The notes under the pieces are model-generated. The model searched no databases. It had not been told where the DNA came from and saw nothing but the letters and a program-made list of their open reading frames with translations. Below, piece after piece: positions 16,451 to 25,776 of a stretch of DNA of 64,000 bases; position 1 is the stretch's first letter, and each line of letters begins with the position of its first letter. The translations under genes and the position numbers were made by a program. Source of the DNA: an uncultured Collinsella sp. (GTDB lineage Bacteria > Actinomycetota > Coriobacteriia > Coriobacteriales > Coriobacteriaceae); NCBI GenBank assembly GCA_900768795.1, contig CAAGEH010000003.1:1-64000 (forward strand), in the 5' to 3' direction.

Positions 16451-17269
16451 GTGCCTATAACAATGTTGCGCTGCCCCGTTTGCGCGGGGCAGCTTACCCT
16501 CGATGAACATGGAGCCGTATGCGTCCAAGGTCATCGCTTCGACCGCGCGCGAGAAGGCTACTTCAATCTGCTGCGCTCCAACCGTGCGGGCGATTCGATG
16601 GGTGATCCCAAGGAGCAAGCGAGGAGCCGACGCGACTTTCTCAACAAGGGCTACTATGCGCCGCTCAAAGACAAGCTGGTAGATATGGTTGCCGCGCGGG
16701 TTCGCGAAGCTGCGGCTCCCGTCCGCCTGCTCGACATCTGCTGTGGCGAGGGGTACTACACGAGTGCCATGGGTGCGGTCGATGGGGTCGAGGCGTATGG
16801 CTTCGACCTTGGCAAGGAGATGGTGCGCCTTGCGGCAAAGCGCCGCGATGCCACGTATTTCGTCGCCAACATGAAGGCGATTCCCGTGAGCGACGGCGCG
16901 TTCGATATGGTCACGCACCTGTTTGCGCCGTTCAATGAGCGCGAGTTCGCGCGCGTGCTCGCACCCGATGGATGCCTGGTCACCGTCGTTCCCGGCGCAC
17001 GCCATCTGTTTGGGCTCAAAGAGGTGCTCTACGATACGCCGTATCTCAACGACGAAAAACTGCCGCAGACCACCGAACTCGAGCTTGTGGGCACGGAGAA
17101 AATCACCGCTGACATCACGCTGCAATCGCAGCAGGACATAGAGGCGGTGTTCCGCATGACTCCGTATTATTTCCGCACGCGTCCTCGGGATCGCGAGCGT
17201 TTGGCGGCGCTCGATAGCCTCGATACGCCCATCGAGTTCGTTATCGCGACGTATCGCAAGGCGCGGTAG
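16451..17269 (+). CDS. rlmA: 23S rRNA guanine-N1 methyltransferase (RlmA type)
   Basis: A 272-residue SAM-dependent methyltransferase of the RlmA/RrmA/TlrB family, which methylates N1 of a 23S rRNA guanine (G745 or G748) in hairpin 35. An N-terminal zinc site is formed by C8, C11, C24 and H28 (CPVC, then CVQGH). The SAM motif LLDICCGEGYYT is followed by a typical C-terminal domain (MTPYYFRT). The GTG at 16451 is chosen because AAGGAGG lies 5 nt upstream; ATG 16463 is too far. It follows the small RDAC-like gene. Confidence 0.88.
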   Translation: MPITMLRCPVCAGQLTLDEHGAVCVQGHRFDRAREGYFNLLRSNRAGDSMGDPKEQARSRRDFLNKGYYAPLKDKLVDMVAARVREAAAPVRLLDICCGEGYYTSAMGAVDGVEAYGFDLGKEMVRLAAKRRDATYFVANMKAIPVSDGAFDMVTHLFAPFNEREFARVLAPDGCLVTVVPGARHLFGLKEVLYDTPYLNDEKLPQTTELELVGTEKITADITLQSQQDIEAVFRMTPYYFRTRPRDRERLAALDSLDTPIEFVIATYRKAR

Positions 17270-17365
17270 AACGTTTCTGGCAGCGTTAGTGTTCGCAGGA
17301 ATGCGAACGGGGTTTGGAGTCCAGCGGGCGCGATTGGTTGACGCACGACGCGGCAGGGTTCGTTT

Positions 17366-18751
17366 TTAACGAGTGCGCGCTATGGCGCGGGATGCAGATC
17401 TCGCCGGGTTCACGATGATACACGCGCCCACCACGAGAAGCGTTGTGGCACACAGGCTGATGGGATACACGAGCATGAGCGCACGGAACGTGTGGTGCAC
17501 GGGGAACACCTGCGCAATCCAGTAAAAGCGGATACCGCAGACACCGAGCATCGTGAGCAGCGCGGGGAGCAGCGAGATGCCGAATCCGCGCATATAGCCC
17601 GAGACGTTTTCGTAGCACATGCTAAAGACGTAGGCGGGGAAGATGCTGCAAACGCGGATATAACCGATGGCGACGATTTTGGGGTCGCCGTTGAAGAGCG
17701 CGAGCAGGCTGCGTCCAAAGAACACCACACCCGCGATGGTGATGGCGGCGACGATGCCGTCTTCGATAAGGCACACCTTGAGGGTGCGTTTGCAGCGGAC
17801 GATATTGCGCGCGCCGTTGTTTTGGCCGACAAACGTGGTGCACGCCTGGCTAAATGAATTGAGCAGGTTATAGAACACGTACTCGAGGCTCATCGCGGCG
17901 CTCGATGCTGCCATGACCTCGGTTCCCAGGCTGTTGATCGCCGCCTGAATGATGATGTTGGCGAGGGCAAAGACCGCGCTTTGCACGCCCGCGGGAAGTC
18001 CGATGCGGACGATTCGGCGAAGGACCGCGCCATCGAGCGATAGTTCGTGTATGTGAACGCGAACAGGGGAGTCGATGCGCAGCAAGCGGATGAATAGGAT
18101 GAGTGCGCTCGTGCTGTAGCTGATGACGGTGGCGATGCCCACGCCCGCCACGCCCCAGCCCAAAACGGGGACGAAGAGCAAGTCGAGCAAGACCGAGAGG
18201 ACGGTCGAAATCATGAGCGCATGGAGCGGAAGCTGGGTTTCTCCCACGCTGCGCAGGATCGCCGATTCAAAGTTGTAGAGCAGGATCGCGGGCATTCCGA
18301 TGAGATAAATGCGCAGGTAAAGCGCTGCGAGCGGTAGGGTTTCGGTGGGCACGTTGAGGAGCGTGAGCAGCGGCTCGGCAAAAATCTCGCCCGCGATGGT
18401 GACGATCACGCCGGCAAGCGCCATAAGTATCGAGGTGTGGACGGCGCGCGAGACCGTGCGCTGGTCCTGGCGTCCGATCGCGTTGGCGATAACCACGTTG
18501 GCGCCGAGGGAGATGCCGATAAAGAGGTTGAGCACGAGGCTCGTGATAGGCGTGTTGGAGCCGACGGCAGCCATGCCCATGGTGCCGTTGGGGCCCGAGA
18601 GCTGGCCGATTACGACCGTGGCGATAAGGTTTGAAAGCTGTTCGAGGATGCTGGTTGCCGCAACGGGAAAGGCAAACGCCGGGATTGCCTTCCAGAGCGA
18701 GGCAGAGAGGATATCGGACGATTCGGCTTGATCGGTCGTGGCTTGAGCCAT
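17366..18751 (-). CDS. MATE-family multidrug efflux transporter
   Basis: A 461-residue transporter of the MATE (NorM/DinF-like) family with about twelve helices. AVAATSILEQLSNLIATVVI leads into the first helix pair, and LFIGISLGANVVIANAIGR is a typical MATE segment. The two halves show the usual duplication. The open frame begins further upstream (18817), but ATG 18751 (MAQATTDQ) matches the family's N-terminal length. It is convergent with rlmA and divergent from the broken LysR gene. Confidence 0.88.
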   Translation of the reverse strand: MAQATTDQAESSDILSASLWKAIPAFAFPVAATSILEQLSNLIATVVIGQLSGPNGTMGMAAVGSNTPITSLVLNLFIGISLGANVVIANAIGRQDQRTVSRAVHTSILMALAGVIVTIAGEIFAEPLLTLLNVPTETLPLAALYLRIYLIGMPAILLYNFESAILRSVGETQLPLHALMISTVLSVLLDLLFVPVLGWGVAGVGIATVISYSTSALILFIRLLRIDSPVRVHIHELSLDGAVLRRIVRIGLPAGVQSAVFALANIIIQAAINSLGTEVMAASSAAMSLEYVFYNLLNSFSQACTTFVGQNNGARNIVRCKRTLKVCLIEDGIVAAITIAGVVFFGRSLLALFNGDPKIVAIGYIRVCSIFPAYVFSMCYENVSGYMRGFGISLLPALLTMLGVCGIRFYWIAQVFPVHHTFRALMLVYPISLCATTLLVVGACIIVNPARSASRAIARTR

Positions 18752-19294
18752 GGGCTGCGGATCACTTCCATACTTCCATTTTTGCGCATGATTGAACTCC
18801 GTGATGATACAACGCATATGCGTGGGGCTTGAGGATGCTCGTCAAAATGCACGCGATATCGATTTCGGATTTGGGTTTGTGTCTGGGTTCGCATTCGGTT
18901 TTGCGTGCTGTTGCTTTGGGGTCTGTTAGGGGTTTGACGCGCTGGGTTTTTATGCGCTGTTGGATGCCGGGCACGTGGAGTTTGGATGCGCACCGCGATG
19001 AACGGCGTCCCCACCGTTTTCCTGAGTTTTTAAGACTCCTATTCTTCATTTGAATTACGAATAAGCAATCTACCTGCGGTTTTCTCAATAACCGAAAGAA
19101 GAGCAATCTTAATAAGTCAGGGAAACGGTGGGGAGGGAGGTGGATGGGCGATTTGAATGGGTGGGGGTGGATGATGGGCGGCGAAAACCAACCGTCCACC
19201 GTCTTTATTGTTTAAACAAGTTATCCATGCATGCGGCGTATGCTAAAATGCATTCACAGCTCTTCATTCAAGGAGCACGAAAAGACCGTTCGAT
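18752..19294. other. Intergenic region between divergent MATE and LysR genes
   Basis: This 543-bp stretch has no convincing gene. It contains the inverted-repeat element 19009-19133, a G-rich patch (19130-19180) and the AT-rich LysR promoter zone with TTTAAACAAG near 19211. Confidence 0.6.
19009..19133. repeat. 125-bp inverted-repeat element (type A)
   Basis: The ends 19009-19035 and 19107-19133 are inverted repeats matching at 24 of 27 positions (outer sequence CCCCACCGTTT). The arms continue with weaker pairing. The interior contains TACCTGCGGTTTT (19071-19083), also present inside the element at 63409-63520. There is no coding potential. Its size and structure suggest a MITE-like or structured-RNA element. 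Confidence 0.7.
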
Positions 19295-20224
19295 ATGAAT
19301 ATCAAGCAGATTCGCTATTTTGTTGCCGTGTTTGAATCGGGTAGCTTTTCGATTGCCGCAAAGACCTGTGGAGTTACGGTTCAAGCCGTTTCCAAGGCGA
19401 TTCACGAGCTCGAAAACGGACTCGGCGAGCACGTCTTCGAGCGAACCAACCGCGGTGCCGCTCCTACGACCGTAGGCAGGGCTTTCTATTAAAAGGCGCG
19501 TCCTGAGCTCGATGCATTTATCGAGCTCGAGAACTTCAATCCTCAACAGGCGCTTGCCGAGTCCGCTGCAGACGCATCCACCACTCCAACGTTTTCCGTG
19601 GGCATATGCGTACCAGCTCACGAATTTGGCCAACAGATGTGCTCGATGTTCGGCTCGTTTATTTCTAAGGGCACGGGGCTGGCTGTTTCGGTGAAGCCGG
19701 CGGACCCGATGGTCGCACAGGCTCAACTCGAGAACGGCACGTTCGACGCGCTCATCACGGTGGGTCTGTACGAGCATCCGTCCGATACCTGTGTAAAACT
19801 CGGAACGCTTCCCACCGGTATCGTCGTGACCAAATCGCATCCGCTTGCTAAAAAGACCATTGTGACGCTTTCCGATCTTACGGCGTTTCTGGCGGGGGAG
19901 TCATCGGTCTTCGACAACTTCAACGAGTCGGTTTATCGCGTGTACCGTAAACGCCGTCTTATCAGCAACTTTTCCTACGTCAAGAACACTGCTTCCGAAA
20001 ACAGCAGGTTCATGGAAAAGCAGCACGGCTATTTCTTTACCGCGCTTCTGCCTATGTATGACCAAATGTCCGCCTCGATGTATCGCACGATTCCCATTGC
20101 TCCTGCAGAGCAGGTGAGTATCCCGCTGTGCATCGTTTCGCTCAAGAACGATATGACTCTGCAATACCACAGAGCCGAGGCGTTCTTGGTGCAGAGCATC
20201 CAAAAACTGTCGATGGGGCGGTAG
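19295..20224 (+). pseudogene. LysR-family regulator with one in-frame TAA
   Basis: From ATG 19295 the frame encodes a LysR HTH: MNIKQIRYFVAVFESGSFSI, then AAKTCGVTVQAVSKAIHELE and FERTNRG. It is stopped by a TAA at 19490-19492 after GRAFY. The same frame then runs without another stop to 20224 and carries a LysR effector domain. Read through, the product has 309 residues. One CAA to TAA transition (Gln, at FYQKAR) would explain it. Unless suppressed or a sequence error, only a 65-residue HTH peptide is made. Confidence 0.8.
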
Positions 20225-20436
20225 CATGCGCGCAGCGGTGCGGTAGCGCATTCGTGGCAGCAAAGACCGCACGTGGAGACACGGCGCCGCGTTTACGACG
20301 GTACGGTAGCGCACACGAAGGCACGGCTGCACGCACAGCGGTGAAGGGCACGCTTCGGCACCATAACGTTTCGTTTGCCGGCAGCGTGCTCGGTAACGCG
20401 CATCGCACGGAGCACGCCCGCTTCCCACGTAAGGTG

Positions 20437-20464
20437 TTGACGGCGTTACCGTATTCGCTATGCT
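20437..20464 (+). promoter_or_regulatory. Sigma-A-type promoter for the VanZ-RDD gene
   Basis: TTGACG (20437-20442) and TATGCT (20459-20464) are spaced by 16 bp, about 57 bp before the GTG start at 20521. The rest of the 295-bp gap (20225-20436) is GC-rich with short repeated GGTAGCGCA motifs and no gene. Confidence 0.5.
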
Positions 20465-20520
20465 GTTCGCGTTAACGACTATGGCGCGCCGGCGCGCGCA
20501 GAAGGCATACGGTATCTTGC

Positions 20521-21870
20521 GTGTTCAATCTGCTCAATTATCTCCTGTGTTTTACCGATAAATTCGAGATTGCGCTTGCGCTGTGGCCCATCGCGTCCTT
20601 TGCGCTTTCGCTCCCTATCTTGGCTTTTCTCTATCATCGCGATGGACGCCTCAAACCTTGGAGCGCAATCGGCGCCTATCTTTCGGTGCTGTACCTGCTC
20701 GCTCTTGTTTGCTTTACACTGTATCCGCTGCCGAGCGGGACGCGCGGTCCGGGCGTGACGTATGGAGTCAAACCAAATTTCAATCCACTGCAATTTATTT
20801 TTGATATCAGGGCCATGGGTAAGGTCGCCGCGTTTCAGTTGTTGGCAAACGTCGCGTTCTTTGTTCCCTTGGGCTTCATCGAGCTCCGAGCGTTCGGTAT
20901 GAAGTTTCCACTGGCATCGGTCTTGGCTTTTTTCTGCTCGCTTACAATCGAAACGACGCAGCTCACAGGCATCTTTGGCCTCTATCCGTATTCGTATCGC
21001 ATGTTCGACGTCAATGATTTGATGACCAACACCATAGGCGGGATGCTCGGCTGGGGAATCGCGCGCGTTGTTGGAATCATATTGCCCGTGCACGAACTCA
21101 AAGATGCCGCTCCTACGCGCAATCCTGGCTTTGTTCGTAGGCTCGTGGCATTTTTGCTTGACCTGATTTTGATTTTGACGCTTACGGCGATTTTCGGGGC
21201 GGGCGTGCCTGCAGCGCGCCGTGCGCTCGGTTTAAGTGCGGCCGATGCCGATATTCAGCTCCTGTTTATTCTGCTTGGCAGCTATTTCATCGTCGAGTTG
21301 GTGATCCCGATTGCGTTTGGAGGTTGCACGCCGGGCGGCAGTTTTGTACGTATGACGACCAACACGGCAGACAGGACCGGATGGCGCCGGATTGCGTTTG
21401 CGATGCTGCGCGCGGTGGTGCTTGCCGTTTGCATCGCTCTTGCTCCGATACTGTTCTTCGTTATGGTCGGTTTCTATCTAGGAAAACGATGCATGCCGTA
21501 CGACCTCGCGTTTTGCGGCGGAGCTCACCGCGAGTCGGGCGACAGCGAGATATCGACCGGCGGGGGCGCTGCTCGTACTGGAGCGAAAGCCCAGGTTAAG
21601 AAAAGGGGCAAAAGAGCGGTTTCGAACGGTACGGATCCGACAAGCGCTTCATTCGGAGAAAGTGTTGAGTCATCTGCCGTCCATCATGACGGAGACGTCA
21701 CCGTCAGTGCTGCTATAGCGTCTGCGCACGAATTACCGCTGCGCTCCGAGGATGTCCCAACTGCCGCTCATAACGCGAGAGTCGAAGCTGCACTGAGGGC
21801 CGCAGCGGCCGCCCTTGCCGCCAATCCCGAGACGGAAATGTCTGATGACGATTCAAGGCGCGGTGCATAA
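20521..21870 (+). CDS. VanZ-RDD fusion membrane protein
   Basis: A 449-residue membrane protein. Residues about 1-190 form a VanZ-like domain (LLANVAFFVPLGFIELRAFG, then TIETTQLTGIFGLYPYSYRM and FDVNDLMTNTIGG). Residues about 200-325 form an RDD-like domain (FVRRLVAFLLDLILILTLTA, then GGCTPGGSFVRM). The C-terminal 120 residues are hydrophilic and low-complexity. GTG 20521 follows AGAAGG. VanZ-type proteins relate to glycopeptide tolerance and cell-envelope functions; RDD proteins are poorly known transporters. The role here is unknown. Confidence 0.8.
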   Translation: MFNLLNYLLCFTDKFEIALALWPIASFALSLPILAFLYHRDGRLKPWSAIGAYLSVLYLLALVCFTLYPLPSGTRGPGVTYGVKPNFNPLQFIFDIRAMGKVAAFQLLANVAFFVPLGFIELRAFGMKFPLASVLAFFCSLTIETTQLTGIFGLYPYSYRMFDVNDLMTNTIGGMLGWGIARVVGIILPVHELKDAAPTRNPGFVRRLVAFLLDLILILTLTAIFGAGVPAARRALGLSAADADIQLLFILLGSYFIVELVIPIAFGGCTPGGSFVRMTTNTADRTGWRRIAFAMLRAVVLAVCIALAPILFFVMVGFYLGKRCMPYDLAFCGGAHRESGDSEISTGGGAARTGAKAQVKKRGKRAVSNGTDPTSASFGESVESSAVHHDGDVTVSAAIASAHELPLRSEDVPTAAHNARVEAALRAAAAALAANPETEMSDDDSRRGA

Positions 21871-21933
21871 TGGACAGTGAGACCATTATCGTCTCGGGCT
21901 GTATTGAAAATAGATATTCGCGGGGAGGCATCT

Positions 21934-22614
21934 GTGATTGATATTGCAAAAGCGCAGGATATAGCCCGTGCGGCTGGGCTTGAGCTCGCGTATCGTGCGG
22001 ATGTACTCACACTTTCGGATGGAACCATGGACCTGTGTGCCGACTTCTCACGCATGCTTCCGCGTATCAAGCCCGGGCGTCTTCAAAAGGAGCTGCTCGT
22101 TCGCGCGGCGCGATGCCGTGGTGTTGAAAGCCCACACGCCATCGATGCAACGGCGGGTTTTGGTGAGGACTCGTTTCTGCTGGCGGCAGCAGGATTTCAG
22201 GTGGACCTGTTTGAGCGGGATGAAGTTATTGCAGCGTTGCTTGCCGATGCACTTAGCCGGGCGACATCAGACGACAGGACGGCCGCGATTGCCACCCGCA
22301 TGACGCTTCATACGGACGATAGCGTTACCGCCTTGAGGGCAATGGCCGAGTGCGACGAATCGCCCGACGTGGTCTACCTCGATCCGATGTTTCCGGGGCG
22401 TACCAAATCGGCTGCGGTCAAGAAGAAGTTCCAACTGTTGCATCACTTGGAGCGCCCCTGCGAGGACGAGGAGGGTCTTGTTGCAGCTGCACTTGATGTT
22501 CATCCGCGTAAACTCGTCATCAAGCGCCCGCCTAAAGGGCCGTTGCTTGCGGGGATTAAACCGAGCTACCAGATTTCGGGCAAAGCCGTACGCTACGATG
22601 TCATCGTGCATTAG
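21934..22614 (+). CDS. rsmJ: RsmJ-like 16S rRNA m2G methyltransferase
   Basis: A 226-residue SAM-dependent methyltransferase of the RsmJ family (16S rRNA guanine-1516 N2 in E. coli). DATAGFGEDSFLLAAAG is the SAM-binding motif, VVYLDPMFP the catalytic NPPY-like motif, and KRPPKGP lies near the C-terminus. The frame is open from 21877, but GTG 21934 has GGGGAGG 5 nt upstream and gives the family length. It follows the VanZ-RDD gene and precedes rlmH. RsmJ is best known in gammaproteobacteria. Confidence 0.78.
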   Translation: MIDIAKAQDIARAAGLELAYRADVLTLSDGTMDLCADFSRMLPRIKPGRLQKELLVRAARCRGVESPHAIDATAGFGEDSFLLAAAGFQVDLFERDEVIAALLADALSRATSDDRTAAIATRMTLHTDDSVTALRAMAECDESPDVVYLDPMFPGRTKSAAVKKKFQLLHHLERPCEDEEGLVAAALDVHPRKLVIKRPPKGPLLAGIKPSYQISGKAVRYDVIVH

Positions 22615-22699
22615 GCCGAGGATGCGCGAACAAAAGCGATTCTCGGGTGCAGCTTCGGCGTGCGATGCGTGTAATTAACAATGTGATCAAGGAGACCCT

Positions 22700-23170
22700 G
22701 TGCGCTATACGGTTGTTGCGGTGGGAAAGCTCAAAGAGCGTTTTTGGAAAGATGCGTGCGCCGAGTACGTAAAGCGTTTGGGTGCATACGGTAAGGTGGA
22801 GGTGCGCGAGGTTGCCGATATTGACCCTGCGCGCGTCGGCGGTGTCGATGCGAGTCGCTCGCGTGAGGCGGCTGAAATCCTGACGGCGATTCCTGAACGC
22901 AGCCACGTTATTTTGCTTGCGATTGACGGAAAGCAGCGCTCGAGCGAGGCGTTTTCCGCGCATCTCGATGAGCTCGCCTTGCGTGGTAAGAGCGATGTGA
23001 CGTTTGTGATCGGTGGATCAGATGGCGTTGCACCTGATGTTCGCTCGCGCGCCGATGAAACGTTCTCGTTCGGTCCCATCACGCTTCCGCATAACCTTGC
23101 GCGCGTCGTTCTGCTTGAGCAGATTTATCGCGCCTGCAAAATCAGTCGACACGAGCCGTATCACAAATAG
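22700..23170 (+). CDS. rlmH: 23S rRNA pseudouridine-1915 N3-methyltransferase
   Basis: A 156-residue SPOUT-fold methyltransferase that methylates pseudouridine 1915 in helix 69. The N-terminus MRYTVVAVGKLKERFWKDAC, the knot motif FVIGGSDG, and the C-terminal LPHNLARVVLLEQIYRACKI with HEPYHK are diagnostic. GTG 22700 follows AAGGAGA. Confidence 0.95.
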   Translation: MRYTVVAVGKLKERFWKDACAEYVKRLGAYGKVEVREVADIDPARVGGVDASRSREAAEILTAIPERSHVILLAIDGKQRSSEAFSAHLDELALRGKSDVTFVIGGSDGVAPDVRSRADETFSFGPITLPHNLARVVLLEQIYRACKISRHEPYHK

Positions 23171-23380
23171 CGTTTTTGTCAGTGACCGGAGTACTACCGG
23201 CTGCATTTCTTGCCCATTAATAAGTATGGCTGGTAGTTCGTTTGCGTTTTGCGCGAGCGTCCGCAAAAACATTTACAGCCCAAGCGCAAACGATCACAGC
23301 CGCGGTGTCATTGAGCTCTCGCGTATGCCGTACGTGCCATGTAAACGAAGATACGCGTAATCAATAAATGTTATCAAAAA

Positions 23381-23406
23381 GAGGCCCCGCCAAACGACGG
23401 GGCCTC
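23381..23406 (-). terminator. Terminator of the pfl operon
   Basis: GAGGCCCCG (23381-23389) pairs with CGGGGCCTC (23398-23406). On the minus strand it is followed by TTTTTGATAAC, so it ends pflB transcription. The gap 23171-23380 between rlmH and this site holds no recognised gene. Confidence 0.85.
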
Positions 23407-23436
23407 TCCATGCAAAAGCTTGTTTACAAGCAGATC

Positions 23437-25707
23437 TTACATGTGGTCATGGCAGGTACGAGCGATAACGTCGAGCTGCTGCTCACGGGTAAGGTCGATG
23501 AACTTGACGGCGTAGCCGGAGACGCGGATGGTGAAGTTAGCGTACTCGGGCTTCTCGGGGTGCTCCATAGCGTCCTTGAGCTTCTCGACACCAAAGACGT
23601 TGACGTTGAGGTGGTGAGCGCCGTTGGCGAAGTAACCGTCCATCACGTTGACGAGGTTGGTCACGCGCTGGTCAAGGTCGTTGCCGAGAGCGGACGGGTT
23701 GATCGTCTGCGTGTTGGAGATGCCGTCGAGAGCCCACTCGTAGGGGAGCTTGGCGACGGAGTTGAGGGAAGCGAGAAGGCCGCTCTGCTCAGCGCCGTAG
23801 GCGGGGTTGGCACCCGGAGCGAACGGGGTGAATGCCTTACGGCCGTCGGGAGTGCCGCCCGTAGCCTTGCCGTACACCACGTTGGAGGTGATGGTAAGGA
23901 TCGAGGTGGTCGGCTCGGAGTTGCGGTAAGTGTGATGCTTGGCGATCTTCTTCATGAAGGCCTTGAGCAGCCACACTGCGATCTCGTCCGCGCGCTCGTC
24001 GTCGTTGCCGTACTTGGGGAAGTCGCCCTCGACCTCGTAGTCGACAACAACACCCTCCTCGTCGCGGATGGTCTTGACCTTGGCGTACTTGATAGCGCTG
24101 ATCGAGTCGACAACATGGGAGAAGCCGGCGATGCCCGTAGCGAAGGTGCGGCGGACGTTGGTGTCGATGAGTGCCATCTCGGCAGCCTCATAGTAGTACT
24201 TGTCGTGCATGTACTGGATGAGGTTGAGGATGTTGACGTAAAGGTCAGCGAGCCAGTCCATCATGAGGTCGAACTTGTGCATGACCTCGTCGTAGTCGAG
24301 GTACTCGCTCGTGATCGGCTGATACTCGGGGCCGACCTGCATGTGGTGACCCTGCTTGTCCAGGAACTTCTCATCCTTGCCGCCGTTGACAGCGTAGTTG
24401 AGAGCCTTGGCGAGGTTGGCGCGAGCACCGAAGAACTGCATCTCCTTGCCTGTCTCGGTAGCGGACACGCAGCAGCAGATGCTGTAGTCGTCGCCCCAGA
24501 CCGGACGCATGACGTCGTCGTTCTCGTACTGGATCGAGGAGGTGTTGACCGAGATCTTAGCGGCGTACTTGCGGAAGTTCTCCTGCAGGCGCTTGCTGTA
24601 GAGAACCGTCAGGTTCGGCTCGGGAGCCGGGCCCATGTTCTCAAGGGTGTGCAGGAAGCGGTAGTCCGTCTTGGTGACGAGGCTGCGGCCGTCCTGGCCG
24701 AGGCCTGCGACCTCAAGGGTTGCCCAAACCGGGTCGCCGGAGAAGAGCTGCTGGTAGCTCGGGATACGAGCGAACTTGACCATGCGGAGCTTGAGGACGA
24801 GGTGGTCGATGAGCTCCTGGGCCTCGGACTCGGTGATCTTGCCGGCCTCGAGGTCACGCTGGATGTAGATGTCGAGGAAGGTCGAGACGCGGCCAACGGA
24901 CATAGCAGCGCCGTTCTGGGTCTTGATAGCTGCGAGGTAACCGAAGTAGAGCCACTGGACAGCCTCGTGGGCGTCACGGGCAGGCTGCGAGATGTCGTAA
25001 CCGTAGGACTCGGCCATCTTCTTCATACCGTGGAGGGCACGGATCTGCTCGGCGAGCTCCTCACGCTGACGAATGATATCGTCAGACATGGTGCGGCTGC
25101 CGCAGTTGAGCTTGTCGTCCTCTTTCTCGGCGATCAGGCGATCGATACCGTAAAGAGCGACGCGGCGATAGTCGCCGACGATGCGGCCGCGGCCGTAGGT
25201 GTCGGGCAGACCGGTGATGACGTGGCTGTGACGAGCGGCACGCATCTCGGGGGTATAAGCATCAAAGACGGCCTGGTTGTGGGTCTTGTGATACTCGTTG
25301 AAGATCTTGTCGAACTTGTCGTTGACGTGGAAGCCGTAGTTCTCGGCAGCCTGCTGGGCCATCTTGATACCACCGTAGGGCATGAAGGCACGCTTGAGCG
25401 GCTTGTCGGTCTGTAGGCCAACGACCTTCTCGAGGTCCTTGGTGTCATCGCCGATGTAGCCAGGGCCGTAAGCGGTGAGGCCGGAAACGACCTCGGTCTC
25501 GCACTCGAGAACGCCGCCGTTGGCGCGCTCCTCGGCCTGAAGCTCTTGGACCTTGCCCCAAAGCGTGTTGGTGGCGTCGGTGGGGCCAGCGAGGAAGGAT
25601 TCATCACCGTCATAGCAGGTGTAGTTGCGCTGGATGAAGTCGCGGACGTTTACGTCGTCGACCCAGTGCCCCTCCTTGAAGCCGTTCCACTCTTCGCGCA
25701 TTTTCAT
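23437..25707 (-). CDS. pflB: Pyruvate formate-lyase (formate C-acetyltransferase)
   Basis: A 756-residue glycyl-radical enzyme that splits pyruvate with CoA into acetyl-CoA and formate in anaerobic fermentation. The active-site Cys cluster is in YSICCCVSATE (the tandem Cys pair of PFL). The C-terminal glycyl-radical loop is RVSGYAV with Gly731. MKMREEWNGFKEGHWVDDVN is a canonical start. Length matches PFL. The activase gene lies 69 bp upstream on the same strand, and a terminator follows. It is damaged by oxygen once activated. Confidence 0.97.
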   Translation of the reverse strand: MKMREEWNGFKEGHWVDDVNVRDFIQRNYTCYDGDESFLAGPTDATNTLWGKVQELQAEERANGGVLECETEVVSGLTAYGPGYIGDDTKDLEKVVGLQTDKPLKRAFMPYGGIKMAQQAAENYGFHVNDKFDKIFNEYHKTHNQAVFDAYTPEMRAARHSHVITGLPDTYGRGRIVGDYRRVALYGIDRLIAEKEDDKLNCGSRTMSDDIIRQREELAEQIRALHGMKKMAESYGYDISQPARDAHEAVQWLYFGYLAAIKTQNGAAMSVGRVSTFLDIYIQRDLEAGKITESEAQELIDHLVLKLRMVKFARIPSYQQLFSGDPVWATLEVAGLGQDGRSLVTKTDYRFLHTLENMGPAPEPNLTVLYSKRLQENFRKYAAKISVNTSSIQYENDDVMRPVWGDDYSICCCVSATETGKEMQFFGARANLAKALNYAVNGGKDEKFLDKQGHHMQVGPEYQPITSEYLDYDEVMHKFDLMMDWLADLYVNILNLIQYMHDKYYYEAAEMALIDTNVRRTFATGIAGFSHVVDSISAIKYAKVKTIRDEEGVVVDYEVEGDFPKYGNDDERADEIAVWLLKAFMKKIAKHHTYRNSEPTTSILTITSNVVYGKATGGTPDGRKAFTPFAPGANPAYGAEQSGLLASLNSVAKLPYEWALDGISNTQTINPSALGNDLDQRVTNLVNVMDGYFANGAHHLNVNVFGVEKLKDAMEHPEKPEYANFTIRVSGYAVKFIDLTREQQLDVIARTCHDHM

Positions 25708-25776
25708 GTATGCCTCCTAACTAACGCGCGGACTTCCGTGCCGCGCGAGGTTTACCTAAAACGTTGCCGGTTCGGA

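Noticed and set aside
23368..25416. Long plus-strand open frame of 682 codons
   Set aside because: It is antisense to pflB, has biased composition rich in Val, Leu, Asp and Glu and no motif; the minus-strand pflB is unmistakable.
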